NCBI GenBank assembly: GCA_030847615.1
Contig: JAUMIR010000001.1
Location: forward strand, 182,733,001-182,797,000
Length of the DNA stretch: 64,000 nucleotides
Reading direction: 5' to 3'
DNA from: Gambelia wislizenii
Lineage: Eukaryota; Chordata; Lepidosauria; Squamata; Crotaphytidae
Part shown: in pieces, positions 13,801 through 25,800 of the stretch
Layout: every line of letters starts with the position of its first letter
Position numbering within the stretch: position 1 is the stretch's first letter
Notes under the pieces: generated by a model
What the model saw: the letters and a program-made list of their open reading frames with translations, nothing else
What the model was told of the DNA's origin: nothing
Database searches by the model: none
Made by a program: the position numbers and the translations under genes

Positions 13801-16800
13801 AGGCCTTTGACTATTATCTGGCTACCAGAGAAGGTCTTTTAATTGAGATGTGCTGTATTTTTATCACTATTATGTTTTAGCTGCCCTTTAAATTATTTCA
13901 AATTAATGTTTTAATATGATTGTTCATTTTACTGCTTTTAAACTTTCGTATTATCCATAGTTTTAACTGTATTTTGTTTTAATTTTTATCATGAGCCACC
14001 CTGGGTCCCATATTGGGAGAAAGGCAGGATATGAACTGAATGAATGAATGATGTGGACAGGAAGGAATATCAAACAAAATTGCCAGGTAGCCAGGAAATG
14101 TGACTTCATATCTCTGTTTTGTTACAATCTGGCGCGAAGCATTTAAAGACTGATGTCTCTTTATAATAGTTTTTTCCTCTCAGTCTCATCCCCACATCAA
14201 AAATATTTTCTACAAAGTTACTCCCACTATTCTTCATTCCACAATGAGGTACTTTCAGCCCTCAGCAGGTTCAGATAACTGCATCGGCACATATGCCACA
14301 CTAATGTTTTATAAAGGAGAACTATCCTTACTAAAGTAGGTCCAATCAGAAGAAACAAATGACCAAATAAAATGTTTACTACAAGATGAAGATTTAGTGT
14401 ACCTCCTGCAGGGTTCTCAATACAGCAAGAAATACAGATGCAGAAAAGCTCTGCTCATTTTGCTTTGATCATAGAATCAGAGAATCGTAGTTGGAAGAGA
14501 CCTCAAGGGCCATCCAGTCCAATCCCCTGCCATGATGATTGTTTGCTCTCTTTTTTTGCAAGTATACTACACAGAGCTTACAAAATATGTGTGTGTGTAT
14601 CTGTTTTTGCTATCAATTTCCCCTCCTTTCAACATGTCAAAAATAATAAACAAGAATTCTTACTTAGCATCAAATGAATGTCATCTATTTAATTATTTTT
14701 GCCACAGTTTAAATTGTTATTTAAATAACTCTACTGAAACTTTTAAGTGAAGAGACATACTAGAGTAGAAAGTCATTCTTCAAATAAAGCAGTATCTGTT
14801 AAAATGTAGAGGTCATGACACCAAGGGATGGAGGTTTGGATGGAGGGATTGGTATACTGTATATTCCGGCATATAAGACGACTGGGCGTATAGGACGACT
14901 CCCCCATTTTTAAGTTAAAATATAGAGTTTGGGATATACCCGCCGTATAAAACCACCACCCCTTCTCTTATATGGCAAGTATATCCCAACCTCCCCCCTC
15001 CACGCACCACCAGGGCCGGTTTAAGGAATTTGGGGGGGCCCTGCAACACTTTACTTGGAGGGGGGAGCATATATTTATCTCAGGTCAGTGTAACCTAGCC
15101 TATTCACAGTACAGGGTGTTCAGATTATTACATAATTTGCCACCAATAATTCAGTTAAAAAAACTGTATTATAGGTACTAACATATTTTTGTTGTTGTTT
15201 ATTAGCAATTAACATAATGGTGTAGTTTTCCTCAAAGAAAAGAAAGAGTGGACCACAAGCTGAACATGAGTCAGCAGTGTGATGCAGCAGCTAAAAAAGC
15301 CAATGCAATTCTAGGCTGCATCAATAGGAGTCTAGTGTCTAGATCTAGGGAAGTAATAGTGCCACTTTATTCTGCTTTGGTCAGGCCTCACCTGGAATAC
15401 TGTGTCCAGTTCTGGACACCAAAATTCAAGAAGGATATTGAGAAGCTGGAACGTGTCCAGAGGAGGGTGATCAAAGTGATGGGAGGTCAGGAAGCAATGC
15501 CCTATGAGGAGTGGCTTAGGGAGCTGAGTATGTCTACCCTGGAGAAGAGAGGATTAGAAGGTGACATGATAGCCATGTTTAAATATTTGAAGGGATGTCA
15601 TACTGAGGATGAAGCAAGTTTGTTTTCTGCTGCTCCACAGACAAGGACATGGAGCAATGGATTCAAACTCCAGGAGAAGAGATTCCACCTAAACATTGTT
15701 AGCAAGAACTTCCTGACAGTAAGACCTGTTCAACAGTGCAACATGCTGTTTCTGAGTGTGGTGGAGTCTCTTTTTTGGAGGTTTTTAAACAGAGGCTGAA
15801 TGGCCATCTGCCGGGAATGCTTTGATTGTGTATTCCTGCAGAGTAGGGGATTGGACTAGATGGCACTTTCTGGTCTCTTCCAACTCTATGATTCTATGAT
15901 TCTAATTAGTTTTGCACCCATACGCCACTAGTTGCTGCCCAAAATACTAGTGTAATGCAGTAACCAATGAATAAACTGGCAAATAATAGAATTACAGTAT
16001 AGAGTTGGAAGAGACCACTAGGGCCATCTAATCCAACCCCCTGCCCTGCAGGAACACACAATCAAAGCATTCCCACCTCTGATTGCACTAGTTAAGGTGG
16101 AAGAGTGGTTTGAGCATTTGGACTACAACTCTGGAGGTTAGGGTTTGAATCCCCACTCAGCCATGGAAACCCACTGGTGGCACTGGATGACCTTAGACAA
16201 GTCACACTATCTCAGCCTCAGAGGTAGGCAAAGGCAAACACCATCGGTGGCGTTGGGGAGGGTGGCCACAGGTACCTCCTGAATGGGCCACAGCAGCCCG
16301 GACAGGTGGGGGAGGTGAGGAAGAGGAGGAGGAGGAGGTGGCGGTGGCAGCACTGGGTGCACCCCCCTTCCCGCCTGGCCACGGAGAAAAGCTGCGGAGG
16401 AGGCAGCAGAGGAGGACCGGAGCTTGCGGGTGCCAGAGGGGAGCGGCAGCGGTTCCATCCCCATCCTCCTCCTTTCCCCTCCCTTTGTCATGGTGGCGGT
16501 GGCGGTGGAGAGCATCTGCTGGTGCTCACAGAGCCTCAAATCACCACTGCCACCACAAGTTGGGGCTCTGTGTGAGGGCCCCCACACACACAACGGCCCC
16601 CCACAAATGTTGATGCCGGCCCTGTCCACCACCCACTCATCGCGGGTTCATGAAGGGCGGGTGGGTGGAGGGTGACTTTCCAGCCCACACCCGCCCTTCA
16701 CGGAGCCAAGATCGGGGTCTCAACTGGGGCTTTGTGAAGGGCGGGTGGGTGGAGGGTGGGGCTTTCCAGCCCACATCCTCCCTTCACGGAGCCAGGATCG

Positions 16801-19800
16801 GGGTCCCAATCGGGGCTTCGTGAAGGGCGGGAGGGTGGAGGGGGGGCTTTCCAGCTCACACCCGCCCTTCACAGAGCCAGGATCAGGGTCCCGATCGCGG
16901 CTTCAGGAAGGGCGGGTTCTGGCAAGCCTCTCCCCATCCATCCAGCCACCACCTGTCCTTTTGAAGCTGCGATGGAGAACCCTATTCCGGCGTATAAGAC
17001 GGCCCCCTAATTTTGAAAAGATTTTGAGAGCTTTAAAATGTCGTCTTATACGCTGGAATATACGGTATGTGTTTGTGTGCGTGCAAAATTAACCCAAGCT
17101 CTTCAAATCTTATCTCATTTTCCCCCTATGGCAACAACAGCTAAGGCTACATATTTTCTGAATGGTTCCTCCTTCCCTCAAATACAAAGATCTACTCACT
17201 TCTGACCATGGTATGAAAGCAGCTTACCCCCTACAGTGTAAACCAGTACTTTTTCCCCAAGTAGAAAAGGTTCGGTGAATACCCCACTAGAACTTAAGAC
17301 AAAAAGAGAAATGACTGGCTGTTGTACCTATTAATATGAAATCAAGAAGGGCTCTTACAGGTATGGGGACGGGCTTGGAAATGTCATTTTATTAAAAATA
17401 AGAGAATCTACATTTTGAAGCTAATAGGAAAAAAGTAGAACTGGCAGATATGCATATTCTATCATATTTATGACTACTTAAAAATATCCCACCCCCCACT
17501 GCCACTTTCAAATTCCATGGCAAAAGACACTCTGAGGAATTACTTTTAAAATGGCTGCCATGTTTCCAGGTTTCCCAGTGCAATTAAAGCTGGATAAAGT
17601 TGCATGTGTGGACTTCATATTACTGTTATAGTAATTTCAATTGTGAACTGCATGACATCTAAGCAGAAAAAACTGAATGTATGCAACCCTGAAGTCTGAG
17701 TTCCACTAACGAGACAAAGAAGAGAAAAACAGCAGAGCCATACTTGTGTAACAACTATAGGGCTTAGCAGTGACATGTCTAACAAAGGTCTTGACCTGGC
17801 CATTTAATAGGAGATCCTTTTCTGTCCTTTTGTCAAAAATCAAATGGACGTCATAAATATAAAACAAGTGCTGCATGGGGAGGTAACTCATTTTTATTAG
17901 GTATATCAGAGTTCACAGATCACATCTGTTGTTGTTTTGAATAGCTGGCTCTCTGGAATGAAAGACTGCCTTTCACTTTTAAACCTAAATGACTGTGTTG
18001 TGGGAGCTCTGTATGCAATTTGGGGATGGGGGGTGGTGGACAGGATATAGATGTAAAACTGCTATTTAGGTCACCTCAAAATGTAATTATGACCATAGTC
18101 ATGTTTAATATTGGTGTAAGTAGAAGGACAGTTAGAAATCTACTTCTATCCCATTTTCATATCTCAACATATGTTGCATAATTTTAGAATTACGTTAACA
18201 TTCTGATTCCAGTTTCATTAGGATTCAATTCAAACAGAAATTATGGCTGAAAAAGAACTTAGATTTGTGATTATAGACTTTCTGTTTGGTATCATCATGC
18301 CCATGAACAACTAGATAGAGATGTAAATCCTTCACTACTTTGTCTTCACAGGCAAGGACAAACCATTACAGGAGTTTTCTTCCCTGCTGTGGGGGGAAAT
18401 GAGCATTCCTCCACAGTATTCTTCCCATATTTGAACATCCAAGTGTGTTGTGGAGGAATTATTCTGTGCAGGGTTTCTTTTTTGTGAACATCTCATTTTC
18501 TGTGCAATCATGAAAAACTATTTGTGCACAAAAATAATGACGAATATTCTTTCCATTCCTAGTACTAGAGTCCTGCCAAGAGTTCCCCAATTTGAACAAA
18601 AGACAGATACTATACGTAACGTTGGTACCTGACATGTTGTGGACAAGAGGAGCAACATTAACATCTTGAAGATGCTTAAGGGTTTCGGTGTGGAAAAGGC
18701 GAAGTGTAGATCCTGATGTGAACGCTATCCAGATCCCAACTCCTGCAACAGCCATATGAGAAATCACCATCCCTTCCTCTTGATGAGCTTCAAAATGGCA
18801 CTGAATAACAGACAGAAGTAATTGAAAGTCATATAGTAATACAAATAATGTCTGAAGTAGATGTTTTAACAGGGAAAGAATCTTGTACTCTTTTAGAAAG
18901 TGTGCCATGTTTAAACATTCCCCCTCTTTTAACATTCTAACATTTATGGATTGGAAACCCTAATGATTAGCATCTAATGAAAACTGAATGTTAGTAATGG
19001 GATTCAGGTAGTCCTATTTACAGGGTTGTTGTACATGAATGGAAAATCTCCTCACATCTGCTGGGCACTTCCTGCTAGATAAAGGGAGAAAGAGGCAATT
19101 CTCACTGATTCCCTCTTCCCGCTGTGGTTCTCTATGACCCCAGCCATGCTATTCTAAATGATTACCCAACTTGGACCACCTTTCCACCCAACATGATCTG
19201 ACTTCTGTTCATTACAAATCTAGATCCAACCAAGAAGAAGACAAAATATTGGACGTTAACTGGGGGACCAAATTAAAATCTGGGCTCACTCGCTAAGCTT
19301 GCTAGATGACCTTGGGACACAGGCTCTCAATACCTCACAGTACTGTTTTAAGTATAAAATGGGGCTGAGGGAATCATGTATGTGCTTCTGTGATCCAAGA
19401 AAGAATGATAGGATAAGAATGAAGGATAATGTACAGACAAAGCATCAGTAAATTGGTTGTGCTTTCTCATAATTGAACAAAGAAAGCATGGCAACTAACT
19501 GTTGTATTTATGTATTTGTTCTACACAAAGAACTTATACTATTGGTGTAATGTGTCTATTCTGCTTACTGTACTCAGATACAAAAAGTAACATGACAAAG
19601 AACAATTTAATTCTAAAATATGCTTCTAGCAACTGACCAAGGGTTGATTATGGAATTTATCTTAACTGAATTTCTAGATTTCAAAACTGCTATCATGACT
19701 AAAGGTGTGTTCTATCCTTTTTTGGATTTTCTAAAAAATTGCAAAATAAAGCAGTAAAAATCTCTATTATCAAGGATGGGCAAATCTTCTGGTTGGTCAA

Positions 19801-22800
19801 CTGCCCAAGAGCTGCAGTTTTGTTTTGTTTTGTTTTGTTGGCGGGGAGGGGTTGATTTTTTTTTTTGTTAAACTGTCCCACATATATTGTATAATTATCA
19901 ATATACAGTTGCCCCTCCACATTTGCGAATTTAGCATTTGCGGTTTTGAGTATTCACGGTTTTGGGAGGGCCTCCCCCTGCCCTCCCAAAAGCAGCAACT
20001 GGGCTTTAGAAGCCCTGTGGCTGCTTCTGGGGGGGGGGGAGAGAAGCAGTCCGGAGGGGTGGGAGAAATGGGGAGGGGGCCGGGTGGGGGGTGGGAGAGG
20101 CGGGCAGGGGGCCTTGGGAGGCTCCGTGAAGGCCTTGGGAGGGAGTGGGAAGGGCTGGGGAGGCGACCATGTGGCCTCCGGAGACCCTACGGAGGCCCCG
20201 TGGTGGCCTGGGGAGGGAGGGGGAGGCGGGGAAAAGTGATTATGGGCCCTCCGGAGGCCCCGTGGTCATTTTGGCGGGGGAGGGGAGGGCAGTGGTTATT
20301 CACAGAATTTTCACATTCACAGGGGTCTGTGGAACCTAACCCCCACGAATGTGAAGGGACGACTGTATTTATATTTCTATATAAGTACATTTTAAATGTA
20401 CATACAATTAATACGATACTGAATATTGATACTGAACTAAAAAGCACTGGCTGTGGGGAATTTCTTTTCCCCATTGGCCAGTGGTGTCTGGTGGCTCCCA
20501 TGTGAGTGGGGCAACTAATCCGTTCTGCATTTTTAGATTGACTACTGAAGAAGCTTTCCAAGATGCTGAAACTTATCTGCCAAATGTGTTCAGCACCTTG
20601 GATAGGGGACCTTTAAAGTCTGAGTTAGACTGAATCCACTGCTCCATAATGTCGGACTTATACACCTCCTGCATTTAGTGTGCTTACTGCATTTACTCTG
20701 CAATTAGTAGTTTTGCCACTGAATTCTGGTAGCAAACTACAATACTTTTAAAAAACATTTAAATTCTGAGACAATGTAAAAAAAAAAGGGGGGGGGGTTG
20801 GCAGCAACATATGGCTGTTGGCCATATGTTGTCCACCTCTGATTTATTCAAGTCTGGGAGGTTTAAAGGGTCTAATTCCCTCAAAATGGTTGATGTGGGG
20901 CAAACAGAAACTGATCACCAAAGACCTCCTTTCCTCAACAGGTCTCTAGAGATGGATTTCTGTTTGCATCTAAAGCCAGGCATTTTCAGAGCTGCAGGGT
21001 TGTAAGATTTCCCTGTTTAATTCAACAGAGACAGACAGACATGGAATGGTGGGATGGTTCAAGCCGGCTCAGTTCTAAATGATGAAAAGAGATTTTCTAC
21101 CAAAGTGGGAAAAGTAGATTACTGTACATCCATCCATAAATCTGGATTTCTCTAAAATTTAACCCAGGTGGAACCACACCGATTCCAAATCTGTGCAACA
21201 AACACACGGTATAAAGGTTGCCCCCATTTACATGAGATCGGTACCCACAGTTTCACTTAGCCGTGGACAGGGTGAAAAGGTCTCTCTAGGCAACTGGAAA
21301 ACCATAGAGTCACACTGGAGGTGGTCTCTTTAGGCATCAGGAGGTCCTCAAGCACGACTCGGTCAACTTCCACCAGAAGATAACCATAGAATCATGCCAG
21401 ATGCATAGAGAGGCATTCTCTCTAGGCATTTTCTAGGTCCTCCAGCAAAAATCTATGGTATTTTATGGTGGTTCACTATTATATGCAGTTTTATGTATCT
21501 GTGTTAAGTCCACGGATACAGGGGGCTACCTATAGTCCAATTCATTCATATTTGTTTTAACAGTCTAGGGGGAAAGGTGTGTCTCATAAATTTTCAATTC
21601 ATACAATTATCCACCTAAATAAAGGGACATGGACATGTTCATTCAAATATTCTAACTGGTGTCTCCTTTATCTGAAAGATATTGTGCTTGTTCAGATAAT
21701 GACATAAGCAAAATCTCCATCTGAAGGATTACATGTCCCAGTCCCTGTAACGTTGCTCTTCAAGGAACACACAGAAAACAGTTCTGAATCCACTCCTTTA
21801 TGGTAAAAAAATGGCATTACCCATTTGATTAATACTAATCATGAGATACTTTAATGAGAAAAGAAATACTGTATTCTATAAAAGAAAACTTAAAGAAAGG
21901 CAACTAATAACAGCAATTCTTTTACTGAACTCTCCATGCTAAAAGAATTTAAGACTGGTAAAAAAAAAAATGAGGTGCACAAGGGGAAAAAAACCCTGAA
22001 TGCTGATATTAGACACAAATCTTTTAAAGGTATGTTATTTTAGGATCATTGGTTGCTGTGATACATCTCAACATGTGACACTGTGCAGTATTAGTGCTTT
22101 ATGATTAATATAGGTTAGAGAAAGTTATGAATATTAGTACATTCCAAAATTCATCTTTGAGAGGAGGCAAGAGTTGGTTGGATACCAACTTGAAAAGAGC
22201 AGCAAAGTTAATTGCAATTCATGATGCTAAGAAGAGATTAGAAGAAACTCAGCAGTGATTTAAAAACCTCAGCAATTGTCTGCTTAGCTGTTACAGTAAA
22301 TGTGAGAAATGTGCAGATTCTTCAATCTTGCTTGTGAACTAATCCAGTGCTCTCTCATCTACTTGATAGTCTATGACAACAGCATGACAAACTGAGAGCA
22401 ATTCTAACTCTATCCCACCTACAGTCTGGGAAAGTTACTTTTTTGACTACAAAATTCCACCAGTCAGCATGGCAAATCACTTTTCCAAATATTCCTCCTA
22501 AATATTTTTTTTTAAAGATTCTTTTCTCATGTCTGGGGAGCAAACACTACCTCTTAAAGATAAGCTAGCTCTCAAGTAAGAGGCTGATGGATGCTACCAC
22601 CATCCAATGTACACCCTTCCTTCTCAGGATGTACTGCAGTGCCAGGCAGTGAAGCTTCCTAGACAACTGTGAGGCTACAAGATAGCTCGTGGACTTTGCC
22701 AAGCCAGAGTAGAGCCAATGCTGCAGGTCCAGCCAATTCATTAGTCACTCCCTAGGGACAGAGAAGGCTCACATGCAGTCCTTACTGCTAACTCCACACA

Positions 22801-25800
22801 ATGGAAGCTTATTCCCAAGTGAGCTGTTTATAATGGAGCTGTAGGAAACAACACTACTCTAGTTGTCTTTTGGCTTACCCTCACCCACTCCTCCCCCAAA
22901 TACTGGCAGGATATGAAGAGACAATACACTGCAGTCACTTCCATCCTAAGATCCTTACATTTTGCTGTTTCCCACAATCAGTTAAAATGAAATCAAAAGG
23001 TTATTCATAGCACTTAATATTTTACCATTTTCTCTGCAAAAGGCTGCTAGGGCAACAATTTAAAAGTTTACTCAGAAGTCAGTTCTATCCAGTGCAGTTC
23101 TTCTGATATTTCAACTGGTTCTTCCTCCTTCCACCCTCTTTTAAAAATAGTTTTTGTTTCTTGACTACTGGCCTTTTATTTAGTTGCCTCCTTTCACTTG
23201 CAGCCACAGCATTTTAAAACCAGCCTTTTAATTAGTTAGTGCCTGGTTTTAAAACCAGACTTTAAAAGCAATAATTTTACAAATATTAGATTCAGCTTTT
23301 CAGCAAACTCAATTCCTTGTTCACTGTTTTTATTACTAATGAAATAATTAACAGAAAAAATAAAATAAAAATACTGAGAAACTTGTGGGATGGCTCAAGT
23401 TCTAAACAGAAAAACTAGCTGTCGAGCCAACTGTTGCTATAGGGATGTAAATTCTCAATTATTTTGACTCTGTGTGCAAGCATGAATAATTGCCTTGATG
23501 TTCTCCTTGCTATAGGAGAAATAAATTATTCCATGCAGAATTATATGCAGTGGCTGAAGAGGGGCAGACCAGGATCATGCAGGTATGTTCTGATAGCCGG
23601 ACAAATCCTCAGTTGCCTCCTACCCTATGTTGGCCACTACAGGGCTGTGTCAAGAGGGCAGCTGAGGATGGTCTGCCTATGTTCTGATAGCTGGATGCCT
23701 CCCAACATGGCCATGTAGTGGCCAGAAGAGGACAGAGGTGAAGGAAAAAAGTCTCTGGGAGTTGGGAGAGGGGAGATGTAGTATACATCTGAAGTGGCCA
23801 GGCTATTCTATGTCTTCCTGAGCTCTCTTGCCTTTCCTGGCTTCTCCTCAACAGGGTTCTCAACACTTGAGATGCCCCCCCCTTTTCATTTTACTCTCCA
23901 GAGAACTACTCAAATGTTCTTTCTATCCCTATGGATAGAAACTGGGGTTCTGAGAGGGCCCATAAACATATTTAAAACAGATCTATGTTGCAAGTTAATT
24001 CACTTTAGATTGTTCTATTTCTCACTTGCTATAGGGCACTGTTGGCTTTGGATATTACCTTCTCCAACATGTGAATCCAGTGTTATCATTTGTCTCCATC
24101 CCAATTATTTCCTCCCGCTATGCATTATGCTGGAACAACTGGCACAGTTCTTAGGCTAAGAGGGGTCTTCTAACTTCCTGTATGATCATTCACAAAAGTT
24201 TCTTGGGAAGAATTACATTCTTGGGGCCAGGGGACAGAGAATACACTGATCAGTGACATTGATCAATGAACTACTTTCCCCCCTACATAATAATCCATTT
24301 CCAAATTTTATTCCAACAAAAGCCCAAAACAGCATTTAAGAGCAATGACCAGCTCATACTGCAATATGTGTGTGTATGTGCTTTCACACTGCCTGTTGAT
24401 TTACAGAAAAGCAAAACAGACAAATACTGTTATAAGGAAAGAAGTAGACAGTAACTGAAACCTTAAATCCAATGCCTATGGAAACACATAAGCATGTATA
24501 AAGATATGAGCCAGAATTCTACATGGGCTACTTTGTTACATTTGCATAACTAAGTAATGTCTCCCTGTTCAATCCCCTCCCCAAACCTACCTTAGTGGAC
24601 ATCAGCTGCACTGAGAGAAGGAGGTCCAGTCTGCTAGCTATCAGGGTGGATGATGTATCTACCCCTATCTCATCACTGAGCAAGAAGGAGGTCTGTTCTG
24701 CTGGTGATCAGGGTACAGGTGGATGATGTTTCCATGCCCACAAGGGTCCATCTTTTGATCAAAAGATGGACCCTTGTGGGCATGGAAACATCATCCACCT
24801 GTACCCTGATCACCAGCAGAACAGACCTCCTTCTTCTGGTGCAGCTGATGTACAGTAAAGTAGGTTTTGGTTGGGGGGCAGTTACGATTGTGGCAATAGT
24901 GCCCCAACTGGGATTACATAGGGATTGTAAATATGGATTAGTTATGGATGCATAACTGTCATAATAAATTCCAGCCATTAAATCTAAGTAGGTAATTATG
25001 CGTATTTGCTTCAAGTTGCCTGTTGACGTATGGCGATCCCAAGGATTTCAGGGGGTTTTCTTATACAAGGAATACTCAGAGGTGGTTTTCCCAGTTCCTT
25101 CCTGTGAATTATAGCCTACAGCACCTGGGATTTGTTTGCGGTCAATTGATAATGTTCATTTTTGAAACAAGAATAGAATAATAATGCAACTAGCTTTAGT
25201 GTACAGCTTTGTACCATGTCAATCTCTGCAGAAAAATGTGTATGTGTCCTGCTTTTGTGCTGCAAAGCTAACTATAGAAGGCAATTTTAAAATATAGTTA
25301 AGAAGTACTTACATAAAATTATTAAATAACTACAATTGGAAATAATGGGGAAACGAGAAGTATTCTGACTAAGGGACAATGGATATGCTTTCAGGTCATG
25401 CACCTGGCCTCTTCCCACCCACTCTTTCCATTAGCCATCATTGCTGTGTCACTTTTTCTTCTGCTGGAGACGGAGATTATCCAGAGCAATCATGGTGCTC
25501 CAAATGTTTCCTTCAGCAAGAAAAGGCAAGATAGTAATTATGTTTGTTGCTTGTTTCTCATGCTGGTGGGTGGGGGAGGCAACCATCTTTCTCCTCTACC
25601 AAAAGAAAAAGAAAACATGCACATCAACAGCTGTAGCCATGACAGAAACCTGAGAAAAGTTATGGTTGTGCTGTACTCAGTATACTCCTCTGCAAAATGA
25701 ATCAACCCTAGCATTCATCACTTGCTCTCCACAGTCCCATTCCATCTTCACTCTTCCCCTCTGAAGAGGTCTGTATTTCTCCTTTCTTGCTCTAACTCTA

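Larger units (their letters stand above)
15011..16624. mobile_element. Nested CAGGGCCGG-ended element (hAT-like)
   Basis: The left end is CAGGGCCGGTTTAAGGAATT; the right end read inward is CAGGGCCGGCATCAACATTT. Flanks are CGCACCAC and TCCACCAC, six of eight bases equal, compatible with an 8-bp hAT duplication. It has itself been invaded by the CR1 at 15240-15905 and by a SINE at about 16092. Confidence 0.6.
14855..17067. mobile_element. DNA transposon with GTATAAGACGAC ends, host of nested insertions
   Basis: The left end is TACTGTATATTCCGGCATAT followed by AAGACGAC. The right end, read inward, is TACCGTATATTCCAGCGTAT followed by AAGACGAC. A further GTATAAGACGGC/GTATAGGACGAC motif lies just inside each end. 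TA flanks both ends, as for TA-targeting superfamilies. The interior holds another TIR element (15011-16624), a CR1, SINE pieces and a GC-rich repeat. Confidence 0.75.

Noticed and set aside
15248..15799. 183-codon ORF as a host gene
   Set aside because: It is the CR1 reverse transcriptase end followed by the CR1 3' UTR.
16207..16675. Overlapping Gly/Arg-rich and Pro-rich ORFs
   Set aside because: GC-rich repeat inside a nested transposon; frames are open on both strands from composition.
24673..25014. 113-codon minus ORF and matching 83-codon plus ORF
   Set aside because: The shared peptide is a product of the perfect palindrome.
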